Assembly (NCBI GenBank): GCA_036250225.1
Contig: JAPZLL010000002.1
Coordinates: 744,001-808,000, forward strand
Reading direction: 5' to 3'
From: Cercophora sp. LCS_1
Taxonomy: Eukaryota > Ascomycota > Sordariomycetes > Sordariales > Lasiosphaeriaceae
Length of the DNA: 64,000 nucleotides
Position numbers and translations under genes: made by a program. This document shows positions 40,948 to 52,983 of this stretch, one piece after another. The notes beneath the pieces are model-generated. The model saw only the letters and a program-made list of their open reading frames with translations, ran no database searches and was not told where the DNA came from. Each line of letters opens with the position of its first letter. Positions within the stretch are counted from its first letter, which is position 1.

Positions 40948-42034
40948 ATGTCCCATAATGGAACCGACGCGAAAGAAACACATTCACAACGCACGCGACA
41001 TCAGATAACACGGTCCATTTCCGAACTTTCTTCGCCGATTCGGCTGCATCGACATCACTCCAACCGCGCAAGGGAAAAAGAGAGAGATGCACTCAGCCCA
41101 GTTCCGCAGGCCCCACAGGGCCGCCAGTCCCTTGATGGCTCGAGGTCTGATGGCGTGACACCCAACATGAGTCCAAATCCCAGCAGACGAGCGAGCATCC
41201 TCAACAGCTCTATCGACGATGCTCCCAGCGTGAGCACGACGGTCGCAAATATGCCCGCCACGAGAAGTCTCCAGGCAGAGGATATCCTCGCGATAGAGCG
41301 ACAGAGAGCAATCGCGCGAGAGAGGTCGGTTCAGCTCTTTGCTGCGATTTTGCTGGATGTATTTGCTAAGGCAATAAAACAGTGGTCTCAAAAGGTCATT
41401 AGTTGACCTCGGCGAATTCTCGACCTCCTCAACCAAACGGCTCGACGATACCTATTACTCGGTTCTCGAGAAATTGGGCACGCTACAAAGCACCATCATT
41501 GCATTAAAAGAGCTTTCGGGGAAATCCTACCAGATGAATCGCACATTCAGCACAGAGGCAGAGGAGCTGGTGACAGATGTTAGCTCGCAACTCGATGCAT
41601 TCGGTCAGTTTGAGGACCAACAGCAGCGAGTCGAAAAGCTGCAGGATCGAATCTACGCCGGTCGAGACAAAATCAAGCTGCTCAGCAAGCGGGTTGACGT
41701 GGTACGAGAGCGCATCGAAAGCTGGGAGCGAGCAGACAAGGAGTGGCAGGAACGAACCCGGAGACGCCTCAAAGCCGTCTGGGTCGTCACGTCTGTGTTT
41801 GTTTTCATCATACTTCTGATATTCCTCATGGCCCAGTACGCCCATGAAGGTTTTGAGGAAACAACCGTGCGGCTCGCAAACGAAAGCTTGAACACACTGC
41901 GCGATGTAACGGGGAGCAACTTATTATGGGCAGAACCAGCGGCTGGGAGCAGTGCGGTCAGCGTTTTTCCTTCCAGTGGAACAGAGTCTGGTACTTCCCC
42001 AAAGAATACCCTGAAAGCCTTTGATGAGCTTTGA
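40948..42034 (+). CDS. hypothetical coiled-coil protein with C-terminal transmembrane helix
   Basis: Two exons (40948-41324 and 41383-42034; 58-nt intron with a TTGCTAAG branch) give 342 aa. I recognise no family. The first 125 residues are charged and Ser-rich (MSHNGTDAKETHSQRTRHQITR...). The middle (LDDTYYSVLEKLGTLQSTIIALKEL, then FSTEAEELVTDVSSQLDAFGQFEDQQQRVEKLQDRI and KLLSKRVDVVRERIESWERADKEWQER) is a long heptad-like helix. It is followed by RRRLKAVWVVTSVFVFIILLIFLMAQYAHE, a single membrane span at about residues 268-290 with basic flank on the N side, then 55 further residues. The layout resembles t-SNARE-like or nuclear-envelope proteins, but no SNARE zero-layer pattern is convincing. 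Confidence 0.75.
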
Positions 42035-43752
42035 CAGCTTGCGCTCAACACGCGCAGCAACCAACAGCTAGCCTGGGGATGAAGACTTCATAGGAGATTC
42101 GAGCATGCATTGGCTTTGTATTGACAGCGTCAGATACCCAGACAGTTCAAAATATTCTTGGAAGCCAAATCACGGGTGAGGCAGCGCGTCAACGAGACGG
42201 ACGATGCCTATTTTCTCCCCCAACAGCATCAACGCGCCTGAGCAGCGCGATGGACCCTACTGCCAACAGCGAAACCATTCAAGTTGAACAACGCAATAAC
42301 GATAACCCCTTTTTTTTCCTTCAGCAAGATTCCTTCAAGTCGCTTCAAGTCCCTGACAGAATAAACCATACACCAAAAGTTGAAGGCCTGGTAATCTGGG
42401 GTAGAGGGCCTCGCCCAAATTTCCAAAGCAAAAAAGGTATTTCTGAAGACCTTAGGATCCAATTCTTAGTCCTGAACCTTTTTTGGTCATGCCTGTTGGA
42501 AAATATATCTACCCGTTTGCTCTGTTCTAAGCGGTATCGGCCGGATTCAATGAGTGGATTGTTTTTTGTTACCAACTTGCTTCAAGTTTACTCCTCAAGC
42601 GGTGATCTTGGATAGGGGTATGGAGTCAGATTACGGTATTTCTCAATGACTTGGTGTTGTCCCGCGCGGCTTTGGCCACCCACTTGAAGCAAACTTAAAG
42701 TGATATCAGGAACCTTCACAGATTTTGACGACTTTGTGATCAGCTTGTTAGTCGGAATGGTTGCCGTTTTTGCGGATCAACGAAGCGAGAGGCCTCACCG
42801 AGTCCCTGCAAGCACTTAGTGCAAGCTAGCGCCAGCCAAGGGTGGGGTTGCAGGAAACGAGTTCGCAAGTTAAGGTTGACAAGCCGCTTGAGCTTCTCAG
42901 GACTGAAACCAGGATGCCGCCTTTTCCATGGAATTGTTAGTGAGTCCGGACTCGGCGGTAGGACGACTGGAAACAGTTGTCTGGCCAAGCTCTCTGCTTG
43001 CGTGGGTTCGGGGCTTTGTTCGGCTTGTCGGCATGGTTTGCGGAGGCCAAGCCTTCAGGTAAGGCGTCGCTTGCGTAACAAGCGGGCTGTGTGGAAGCCA
43101 GAGACGGGACGTCATCGGGCGCCAACACTCAGCAACCAGCGAGGGAATAGGGGGGCCACACTTCTTGGATCGTGGAGCAAATAGTGATGAGCTTGTGATC
43201 AGACTTCCAGGGACTCGACAAACTTGCATTCAGCCTCTACATGGGCATGGGATTTGGTGCCCAGACCATCTGATACCTTTTTAAACTGCATCTTCCATCC
43301 CCTTCCGCAGACGCAGATCTACGCGCAACGAACCCTAGTCGCAGCTTTCTACTCTTGGTTAAGGTACCTGACTGGACTCAGCGCCGCTCAGTGGGTTTCG
43401 TCTTGGGTATCCCAACAAAAGCGCATCCGCCCATCTCTGTTTTGAGGAGACGGCTGGATCAGTTTCTCATCGCCAAACAGGTCGTCGCCCAGTTGTAAAG
43501 CTTGGTCTGCCGTGACGTGCTTGCAGGACCAAAGCGACATCGAAAACGTCAGGCGCATCTTTCTGCCCCTCCACGATCCAAGACCCCTGTCCCCCGCAAT
43601 CACGTCCAGGAAACCAGGAAACCAGGGCAGCAGCTGCTCCCAACGACCCAACAAGAACCGACCCCCAGAAATACACTATCGCAACCCGAAAACCCAGCAT
43701 CGCAAGTATCCCCGCACCCGAGACCAAGGGGCCGTCGCCCTCTTGCTCAGCA
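42035..43752. other. intergenic (1.7 kb)
   Basis: No supportable gene. The left part is the 3' flank of the membrane-protein gene and the right part the leader and promoter of the PX gene. Confidence 0.45.
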
Positions 43753-46700
43753 ATGGCTTCCAGCAACTCCGAGCCGCAAAAGACGGCGGCCAACGGCAGC
43801 GCGGGCGGCGTTTTGGACCTGCCCCTCCGCCCAGCAGGGGCGTCAGCAGTCCCCCCAGGACAGACGCTGACGGGAAAGCAAGAACATTGTATATCGCTCA
43901 CCGAAAACAATGGGGCTGCGCCTAGCTAACTAGTTTGCTTTTTGTAGATCTCAAGCGAGAACTCGTCTCGGAGCAAGTCAAATGGGAAATCGCAGAGCTC
44001 AACTCGCCCACGGCGTTGCGCCGTTTTGGCGCCCCTTTCAAATCCGAGTATGGCGAGGTCTCACCATTAGATTCTGAGTTGCCTATCCTGCGCTATATCT
44101 TTGTCCACCATGTCCGCGAGTTCCCGTTCCTGGACAAGGCAAGGGAAAAGGAATTTTGGCAAGACAAGTTACAAATGGTATGTGAACACCGGAAGGGGGT
44201 TCGTCGGCCAGTGAGAAATGGGAGACTAACTCGTGATATTGTGCATAGTTTTTGGAGTCGTTTGCCAGCAAGAATATCTCGTCCTCGGAGGATCGTCTCG
44301 AGGAGACTAAGAGGAGAAAACTGGCTATCAAGGCCCAGAAACTGGTCGAGTTGATGGTGGTTTCGGGTGTGCCGACCTCTTCTGGCTTCGAAGAACGCAT
44401 TCGATTCTCAGAGTTGGAAATCGTGGATGCCAATGCAATCGAAACAGGGGTCTTTCATTCATTGCCCGAGGGAAACTACGTGAACGGGTGGGATGCTAAT
44501 GTCGCTGCCGTTCGTATTGTTTCCCTCAAGCGCAACATTAGACAACACAAGCATGCAGTAAGTTGCCCACTTTGAGACTGAGTAGTCCCGACTCTGGATA
44601 TGCCAAAGCTCACCAACTTCAGGAATTTCTCCTCCGTGTCAAACGGAAAGGCGAGATCGAGCATTGGATAGGACGTCGATATGGTGATTTTGCCCACCTG
44701 CACAAGCGCATCAGGACAGAGTTGCCTGGGAAGGTTCTCCCTCCGTTACCCCGGAAGAACAAGTCAAATTCAACAGCATCTGGCCTCTTCGGCGGTGGGG
44801 GTAATGACTCTGAAGTCTCGTCTATCTCTTCGTCCTCGACCCAGCAAGTCGGCACACCGGGGGTAAACGGCACAAGCGAGAAGTTCTCAAAGATGCTGTC
44901 CGTGAGAGGCTCTTCGAGCAGAGCCCCCTCCCCGCGCCCATCTGTGGATGAAAAGCCGACCAGTCCTGCGTCGCCGAGCCCTCGCGGACAGGAGGTATTT
45001 CGCCCCGCGCAAACAACGCATAAATATTGCTGACTCCGTTAGAATGTGGTGCTCTGGAGAGAAGAGCAAAGAATATCGCTTCGTGCGTTTCTTCGGTCTT
45101 TACTTCATGACCCTCAAATTGCCAGAACGAAGGCGATGGAGGACTTCCTGACAAAGAACCCCCTGACGCCAAAAGACGAAGATATCGAAGACATCACTCG
45201 ACGCAAGCTCATGGACGAAAGGAGAGTCGAGGAGCAGAAGAAGTTCTACGAGATCGCCCGCAAGCGCGCGGCCGAATTGGACGTGTACATGGAACAGTAA
45301 GTATCCCGCCGTTATATCGCGGAGAGATAACTCACCGTTCTAGGTTCCGGCAAGATATTGTCGAACGAAACGGCTTGACCATGCTTTTCAAAGAAATCAA
45401 GGACAAGGAGACAATCCAGGATCTCAGCATACAATACCAGAAATTCGCTGAATGGCTGCGCATAGAAGTCGCTGCCACCATCTACCACCTCTTCCTCGCC
45501 GAGGACAACTCCCCGGAGCTGTTCGCCCAAGCCAAGCGAATCCACTCATTGGTTCCCTACACGATCATGAAGAATGTGATTCGGGTGGCCAACCCGGCAG
45601 CTGTCATGTCCAACATCCTGGACATCTTCTTGGCACAGCCGTTTGGCGCAAGGTCTCTTATGCAGAGAATCTTCTCGTTGACCCTGCATGATGGGATAAG
45701 GAACTTTCAACGGTCGATTGACGCGCTTGCAGGCAAAATTGGGGATCCAGTGTTTGTGGACAAACTAAAGAAGTTCACCGACGCCGAGGAGCACATCAAG
45801 GTCGCCATCAGAGAAGAAGCAGCGGATGAGGATATTGACATCATCGTGGCAATCCTTAGGTCGGATTCGATTGAGCCGTCTCTCACCGCTGACCAGATAG
45901 GGCGGCTGTATAACGCTTACGTCGCCTTCAACAACGCGGTTGAGAATGTTGATGAAGAGTTGAAGCAGGGCGCAGAGCTTTTCTCCTACCTCAAGCAACT
46001 GATGAAGCTGTATCTCAGACAACGGGACAAGGCTATGATGTTGCATCTCATTGAGGAACCTGTGACACTGCAGCTCTTCCGGGATCTCTTCACGATCTTC
46101 TATGAACCCCTCGTGCGGGTTTACAAGTCAGCCAATGTTTACAACAGCGTGACGGACTTCGCCCAGTTCGTTGATGACATGATCCGGGTGGTGGAGCAAT
46201 GCCGGGAGCAAGATGCATCGGCAGATCCCAACCAGACTGTGCAGGCGTTCATCGACTTGTGCCAGCGGCACGAACACAACTTTTACAAATTTGTTCATGA
46301 GGTGCATACCCATGACAACGGGTTGTTTACACAGCTCATGGGCTGGATTGAGGGCATCCTGGAGTTCCTGAGGCACGGACCAAAGAATGGGACTCTGGAT
46401 ATCAACGCGCTGTTTGAGGGTGGTATCAGCTCTGGATTGGTTGATAAGGAGAAGGCAATTGAGGAGATTGACCAGCTCATTGCATGGCAAGAGGCTAGAA
46501 AGAAGTGGCACCACGACAAGACCAGACAGAAGATGGCAGCCGAAGGCCAGGCCGGTGAATCAGATATCATACCTGGAGCGATCAACTTCAGGTCAAGCGA
46601 TTTTGGCCTTGATCAAATGGATCTGGAAGATATGGCGTATGACGACGACTCGGAGTCCGAAGCGGAGCTTGAGGCCGAGGAGGATATGGACCCCATCGAG

Positions 46701-46838
46701 GCTGAGCGACGACGGAGGAGCAGGAGGCAGGACCGGCTGCGGCGGAGTGCTGGGGAGCCGAGTAAACCAGAGGTATCGGAGGTGCACAAGTTGAAGGAGA
46801 ACTTCCTCATTATGCTGAGAATGGTTCTGGCTGAGTAA
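43753..46838 (+). CDS. PX-domain protein with PXB and DUF3818 regions (YPR097W-like)
   Basis: Six exons (43753-43888, 43948-44177, 44249-44557, 44623-44994, 45043-45296, 45344-46838), all joining in frame, 931 aa. The protein is a fungal phosphoinositide-binding lipid-trafficking factor related to yeast YPR097W. Residues about 45-225 form the N-terminal PX-associated domain (HYLKRELVSEQVKWEIAELNSP...). The PX domain starts EFLLRVKRKGEIEHWIGRRYGDFAHLHKRI, with the RRYxDF motif that contacts PI3P. It is split by about 100 residues of Ser/Gly-rich linker before NVVLWREEQRISLRAFLRSLL. The remaining 500 residues are the helical DUF3818 region (LFKEIKDKETIQDLSIQYQKFAEW...), with an acidic Asp/Glu patch near the end. 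Likely a peripheral endosome or lipid-droplet protein. The start at 43753 is chosen because exon 1 joins LTGKQEH to YLKREL in frame. Confidence 0.88.
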
Positions 46839-47508
46839 TGGGAGTGCGGAGGGGAACGTGTGGCTTGGTTAAAACGACATGGATATGGACATGTATCTTG
46901 CTATGCCATCGTGCATAGACATACACACGGCCGTTAGGTAGAGATTAGTTCCAGTAGGATTGCTTCATCGATACCGCAATTGCATGTTTCACCGTCGAGT
47001 CAGTCAGAGCAAGTCTGAAGCAATCACCCATTGCAAAGCCAGCCGTGCAACCGTGGCGGTTCCATCCTGAATGTTTCTCGACCCGCAACCATGGAAAGTA
47101 GAACATCTAGCAGTTTACCTGGAGCCTCAAAGCATCGCCGAAACCTCGAGGATCTGGTTAGCTGCAGTGGACAAGATAAAGTCGCAAAGGCGATTTCCAT
47201 CTTTCAGGGTTAGTTATGGGTCATGAGGATGCCGAGGTTGATGCTGACACAGGTGGCCGCCAGGGTTATACTAGCGAGGAATTGTCCCGAGGTGCCCTCC
47301 GCTGGCGCCGTGGACCCCACATCCCTTGCGGCTTCAGGCCGGCAACTCGGGTAATAAGCTAGCGCTGATTGGTCGAATTGGTTGCTGCTTTGCTGCGTCG
47401 GGTCTTGGGGTCACGGAGGCGACTGACTGGCACTTGCATGATTGACGACAGGAGGCTCAAATATTTCCTTGATGCCCACCACCTTCACCACACCTCGATA
47501 GCTAGACA
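46839..47508. other. intergenic, PX gene 3' flank and SDH1 promoter
   Basis: 670 bp; no gene or distinct motif recognised. Confidence 0.5.
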
Positions 47509-49826
47509 ATGGCATCCTCAATGGCTTGGAGACGACTGGCTACGGCGCCGGCGGTGAGTGACCCCCTCCAGTCTTCGTTTGCTATCTTTTGCTTCCATTT
47601 CCGGGTGCACCGCGCGAAACAAGGGAGATCGCTAACCCGAGGTTCGTTTTTGCCTCGCAGCTTTCGCGTGCTTGCAGAGCCCCCTCAAGGGCGTTTTCCT
47701 CAACACGGCCGGCCGGTAAGCTCGCAACACCCTCGGCTCTCTTAGCTCTATTTCAACTACATGTCTTGAATTCTGACGAGATTCAATTGAACAGCGCGCA
47801 TCATCGCAAACCAGCCGCTCCGGGCAAAGGAGGCATCACCCTTTGTCAGCAGCAAATACCCCGTGATCGTACGTCTGCCACGATCGGAATGCCTGGAAGG
47901 GCTAGAACAGTGAGAATTGACTCTCAATCAGGACCATGAGTACGATGCGATCGTCGTCGGAGCTGGTGGCTCGGGTCTCCGAGCGGCCTTCGGTCTTGCC
48001 GAGGCCGGGTTCAACACCGCCTGTATCTCCAAGCTCTTCCCCACAAGAAGTCATACCGTCGCCGCCCAGGGCGGTATCAATGCCGCGCTCGGCAACATGC
48101 ACGAGGACGACTGGAGGTGGCACATGTATGACACGGTCAAGGGATCCGACTGGCTCGGTGACCAGGACGCTATTCACTACATGACCCGTGAGGCCCCGGC
48201 TTCCATTGTCGAGCTCGAGAACTACGGCTGCCCCTTCTCCAGAACCGAGGATGGCAAGATGTAAGTGGCTAGAAAGCCCGGGTATTTTATGTCGTTTGCC
48301 AAAGGCTTACTGACGGTCAATCGACAGCTACCAGCGTGCCTTCGGTGGTCAGTCCCAGAAGTTCGGAAAGGGTGGTCAGGCGTATCGCTGCTGCGCTGCT
48401 GCTGATCGTACCGGCCATGCTCTTCTCCACACTCTCTACGGCCAGTCCCTCAGGCACAACACCAACTACTTCATCGAGTACTTCGCCATTGATCTGATCA
48501 TGGAGGATGGCGAGTGCCGTGGTGTCTTGGCCTACAACCAGGAAGATGGCACCCTTCACCGTTTCCTGGCCACCAACACTGTTCTTGCCACCGGTGGTTA
48601 CGGCCGCGCTTACTTCAGCTGCACTTCGGCCCACACTTGCACTGGTGACGGCATGGCCATGGTTGCTCGCGCCGGTCTTCCCAACCAGGATCTCGAGTTC
48701 GTCCAGTTCCACCCTACCGGTATCTACGGCGCTGGTTGCTTGATCACTGAGGGTGCTCGTGGTGAGGGTGGCTACCTCCTCAACTCTGAGGGTGAGCGTT
48801 TCATGGAGAGATATGCACCCACTGCGAAGGATCTCGCCTCTCGTGACGTCGTCTCCCGGTCCATGACCATGGAGATTCGCGAGGGCCGTGGTGTTGGCCC
48901 TGAGAAGGACCACATCTACCTCCAGCTCAGCCATCTCCCCGCTGAGATTCTCGCCGAGCGTCTCCCCGGTATCTCTGAGACTGCTGGTATCTTCGCCGGC
49001 GTCGACGTGCGCAAGCAGCCCATCCCCGTTCTCCCTACCGTCCACTACAACATGGGCGGCATCCCAACGAGATACACTGGTGAGGTGCTCACCGTCGACG
49101 AACAGGGCAACGATAAGGTTGTGCCTGGTCTTTTCGCCTGCGGTGAAGCAGCTTGCGTGTCCGTCCACGGTGCTAACCGTCTTGGTGCCAACTCTCTCCT
49201 CGACTTGGTCGTCTTCGGCCGTGCCGTTTCTCACACGATCCGTGACAACTTCACTCCTGGCCAGGCTCTCAAGCCTCTCAGCGCCGATGCCGGTGCCGAC
49301 TCGATTGAGGTTCTCGACCAGCTCCGCAATGCCGATGGCCCCAAGAGCACAGCCGAGATCCGTCTTGCCATGCAGAAGACCATGCAGCGCGATGTCAGCG
49401 TCTTCCGTACCCAGGAGAGCTTGGACGAGGGTGTCGAGAAGATCAACCAGGTCGACCAGACCTTCTCCCAGGTTGGCATCAAGGACCGCAGCATGATCTG
49501 GAACTCGGATCTCGTTGAGACCCTCGAGCTCAGGAACTTACTCACTTGCGCGTAAGTATAATTTCTCAATATTCCTATCGCGACCCCAAGACTGACACTT
49601 TCACAGCGTCCAAACCGCCACCGCTGCCGCTGCGAGAAAGGAGTCCCGTGGTGCTCACGCCCGCGAGGACTACCCAGAGCGTGACGACGAGAACTGGATG
49701 AAGCACACTCTCAGCTGGCAGAAGAAGCCTCACAGCAAGGTCGACCTCTCGTACCGCCGTGTTATTGGCACCACTCTGGACGAGAAGGAGTGTCCTGCCG
49801 TCCCGCCATTCAAGCGTGTGTACTAA
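47509..49826 (+). CDS. SDH1: succinate dehydrogenase flavoprotein subunit, mitochondrial
   Basis: Six exons (47509-47553, 47661-47715, 47795-47868, 47932-48260, 48328-49551, 49607-49826) give 648 aa. This is the FAD-carrying catalytic subunit of complex II, oxidising succinate to fumarate in the mitochondrial matrix and feeding electrons to the Fe-S subunit. The first three tiny exons code an Arg/Ser/Ala-rich presequence (MASSMAWRRLATAPA...SRAFSSTRPA). The FAD fold starts AIVVGAGGSGLRAAFGLAEAG. RSHTVAAQGG holds the His (about residue 99) that covalently binds FAD. EFVQFHPTGIYGAG, TEGARGEGGYLLNSEGERFMERY and HGANRLGANSLLDLVVFGR are active-site and nucleotide-binding segments, and the C-terminal domain ends with KECPAVPPFKRVY. 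Length and motifs are standard, with no sign of damage. Confidence 0.97.
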
Positions 49827-50468
49827 AAGGGGGAAGAGTAATGTGGTAGACGGGGAGCGTTCAAAAGAGTAAAAGGCGCCGAGTCCGGGGCTATGACACT
49901 ACAAGCGGACGGCGTCGGGGTTTTTGGCTACAAGCAACTGGGAGGAGCGTGACAAGCCAGTAATCGGGCAAAGGGCATCATCATCCACGGACGGGGTTTG
50001 TGGGAGGAAGGCACCCCGCCGCGGCCAACAACAGCATAACCTTTTTCCTTGACTTATCTGGCTGCTATGACTAAGTTTTTTTGTTCCTAGATCACAGGGG
50101 AGGTGGAAGGTTGTGTACGTTTACAGGCTCTATAGGACTGTCATGTTGTTAGGTATACCGGAAGGAGCTCCAAGAGTATGAAAATGACGATGCTTGTGCA
50201 CATGAAACCCGGTTCGTCCTGCGCCCTGGCAAAGCTGAGGTCAGTTGTGGGGCGAGGGGTAGCTTTCGTGCCGACGAGTCCCCGATTGCGGCAGGTTGCC
50301 CCGCCATGCTCTCTTTTTTTTTTTCCACCCCTCCATATCGTCATCCCCTCCCCCGCGATTTCGAGTCGTGCTACTGAGAAAGACAGATCCTCGCTCGCGA
50401 TCCGGGACACCAGTGTTTTGACCAATTCAACTCCCCCGACCGATCCCCCGGCAGGACTCGACTTCACA
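49827..50468. other. intergenic between SDH1 and ADE17
   Basis: 640 bp holding the SDH1 3' UTR and the ADE17 promoter, including a T-rich pyrimidine tract near 50312-50325. No other feature. Confidence 0.5.
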
Positions 50469-52385
50469 ATGGCCGCCCCCCAGAGAATCGCCATCGTCTC
50501 GGTCTACGATAAGACTGGGCTGTTGGACCTGGCCAAGGGTCTCGTCCAGAACAATGTGCGCATTCTCGCTTCTGGCGGCACCGCCAAGATGATCAGGGAC
50601 TCGGGCTTCCCTGTTGAGTGAGCAATCCGTCCAATTCGCGTTTTGGCCCAGGGGTGCTGGTTCTAGCAGTGCTAACCACCGCCTTGTTGCCAGGGACATC
50701 TCGGCCATCACAAAAGCCCCCGAGATGCTTGCTGGCAGAGTCAAGACCCTCCACCCCGCCGTGCACGCCGGCATACTCGCTCGCGACCTTGCCTCGGACG
50801 AGAAGGACCTCGCTGAGCAGAACATTGACAAGGTCGACTATGTCATTTGCAACCTGTACCCGTTCAAGAAGACGGTTGCCAAGATCAATGTCACGATCGG
50901 GGAGGCGGTTGAGGAGATTGATATTGGAGGCGTCACCCTGCTCCGCGCCGCCGCCAAGAACCACGCTCGTGTGACCATCCTGAGCGACCCCAATGACTAT
51001 CCGGAGTTCCTCAAGGAGCTTGGCGCCGGCGAGATCACCGAGTCGAGGCGGAACCACTATGCGCTCAAGGCCTTTGAGCACACCGCTGACTATGACAATG
51101 CCATTGCTGGTTTCTTCCGTGAGAAGTACGCCACTGGCTCTTCCTACCTCCCTCTCCGCTACGGCGCCAACCCTCACCAGGGGTCGGCTTCCGCCTACGT
51201 CAGCGAGGGCGCTCTCCCTTTCAAGGTCCTCGGCGGCGCCCCTGGTTACATCAACCTCTTGGATGCCCTCAACAGCTGGCCCTTGGTGAAGGAGCTGAGG
51301 AGGGCCCTCGGCAAGCCCGCCGCCGCCAGCTTCAAGCACGTTTCGCCCGCTGGCGCTGCCATTGGTATCCCATTGACTGCTGAAGAGCGCAAGGTCTACA
51401 TGGTCGACGACATTGCCGGCATTGAGACCTCCGGGCTTGCCCAGGCCTATGCCCGTGCCCGTGGCGCTGATCGCATGAGCAGCTTCGGTGACATGATCGC
51501 GCTCAGCGACATCGTCGATGTTCCCACTGCCAGCATTATCTCCAAGGAGGTTTCTGATGGCGTGATTGCTCCCGGGTACGAGCCCGCCGCGTTGGAGATT
51601 CTCAAGAAGAAGAAGGGAGGCAGATATCTCGTTCTGCAGATGGACCCCGAGTATGAGCCCAAGAAGGAGCCGGAAGCGAGAACTGTGTATGGCATCACCG
51701 TTACTCAGGAACGCAACGACACCGATATCTCGCCCAAGACCTTTGGCACCATCATCACTCCCAAGGGCTCGGGCCCTCTCCCCGAGGACGCAGCGCGGGA
51801 TCTTACCGTTGCCACCATCGCCCTCAAGTACACGCAAAGCAACTCGGTCTGCTACGCTGTCAGGGGACAGGTCGTCGGTCTGGGCGCCGGCCAACAGTCG
51901 AGAATCCACTGCACGCGTCTTGCCGGCGACAAGGCCGACAACTGGTGGCTGCGCTTCCACCCCCGTGTTTTGGGAATCAAGTGGAAGAAGGGCACCAAGC
52001 GCCCAGACAAGAGCAATGCCATTGACCTGCTCGTGAGCGGGCAGCTCCCCAAGAGCGGTACCGAGAGGGGGACATTTGAGGCTCTCTTCGAGGAGGTCCC
52101 CGCCGCCTTCACCGAGGAGGAGAAGACCGAATGGCTCTCCCAGTTGACTGATGTTTGCGTGTCCAGCGATGCTTTCGTATGTGTCTCTACTCCGGCCCCA
52201 GGTAGTTCCCTGACTCACCGTGTGCACAGTTCCCATTCACCGACAATGTCTACCGCGCCGCCCGCTCCGGCGTTAAGTACATTGCCGCCCCCGGCGGTAG
52301 CCAGAATGATGGCCCCGTCTTCGAGACGGCTGAGAAGCTTGGGATCACCTTTGTGGAGCAGAGCACGCGTCTCTTCCACCACTAA
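50469..52385 (+). CDS. ADE17: bifunctional AICAR transformylase / IMP cyclohydrolase (PurH)
   Basis: Three exons (50469-50617, 50694-52176, 52230-52385) give 595 aa. The enzyme catalyses the last two steps of de novo purine synthesis in the cytosol: formylation of AICAR with 10-formyl-THF, and ring closure to IMP. The N-terminal MGS-like cyclohydrolase domain is at residues about 5-195: RIAIVSVYDKTGLLDLAKGL, ILASGGTAKMIRDSG, MLAGRVKTLHPAVHAGIL and IDIGGVTLLRAAAKNH. The C-terminal transformylase domain has LRYGANPHQGSA, ASFKHVSPAGAA with the catalytic Lys-His pair, YARARGADRMSSFGDMIALSD, YTQSNSVCYA and GAGQQSRIHCTRLAGDKAD, ending with the last-exon sequence FPFTDNVYRAARSGVKYIAAPGG. All hallmark residues are present. 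Confidence 0.97.
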
Positions 52386-52983
52386 ACTGCGATAGAGATA
52401 CCCAACACTCGTTTTCTTGACTTGACGTTCTTCGTGTACATTATTAAAACATTGGGCTTCGATAGTGAACATGGTAGGCCAGGCACATAAAAGTTCAACA
52501 CTTTGATCTAGAGGCTGGCAAGGTAAATGGAAAGGGATGGGATGGTTCATGACGTTTATGCGGTCCAAACCGTTGAGTTTCCTCGTGACTTGCCGCCTTT
52601 CATCCGATCAACTGCGAACCATTCTAACGGCGAGGCACTAGGTAACTTGACAGGTACACTACTTTCAAGTGAAAAATTATCTTGATTTTTTTCTGCTTAC
52701 GCTATATCATATTTTTTTGCCAAAGAACAAAGGAATCCAAATGTTTTGTCGGTCAAATGGTATCGATAGTCAGATACACACACACACTCCAAACACCCAC
52801 GTTTCCAACCAAACGCCTCGGCGGTTTTCCATCATCGAACATCAGTCTTACTTTACTTTCTTTTTTGCTCCTTCACCCTCATACATGTTTGTGTCACATT
52901 TTCCAATCTTGTCGTAATCATTCCTCGTCACACACCACACCACACATCTTCCAACGACGCCCTCATCTGTTCATCTCTCCCGT
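52386..52983. other. convergent 3' flanks of ADE17 and luciferase-domain gene
   Basis: 600 bp of AT-richer sequence with a (CA)n run near 52776-52786 and CACACCAC repeats near 52930. No gene seen. Confidence 0.5.

Noticed and set aside
48317..49234. A 305-codon minus-strand frame opposite SDH1
   Set aside because: Antisense shadow of the strongly biased SDH1 codons; the Asp/Glu/Val-rich translation resembles no protein.
50593..52236. A 547-codon open frame on the minus strand opposite ADE17
   Set aside because: It is the exact antisense of a highly codon-biased gene. The Gly/Val/Leu-rich translation reflects mirrored codons, and it lacks a promoter, introns or a family match.
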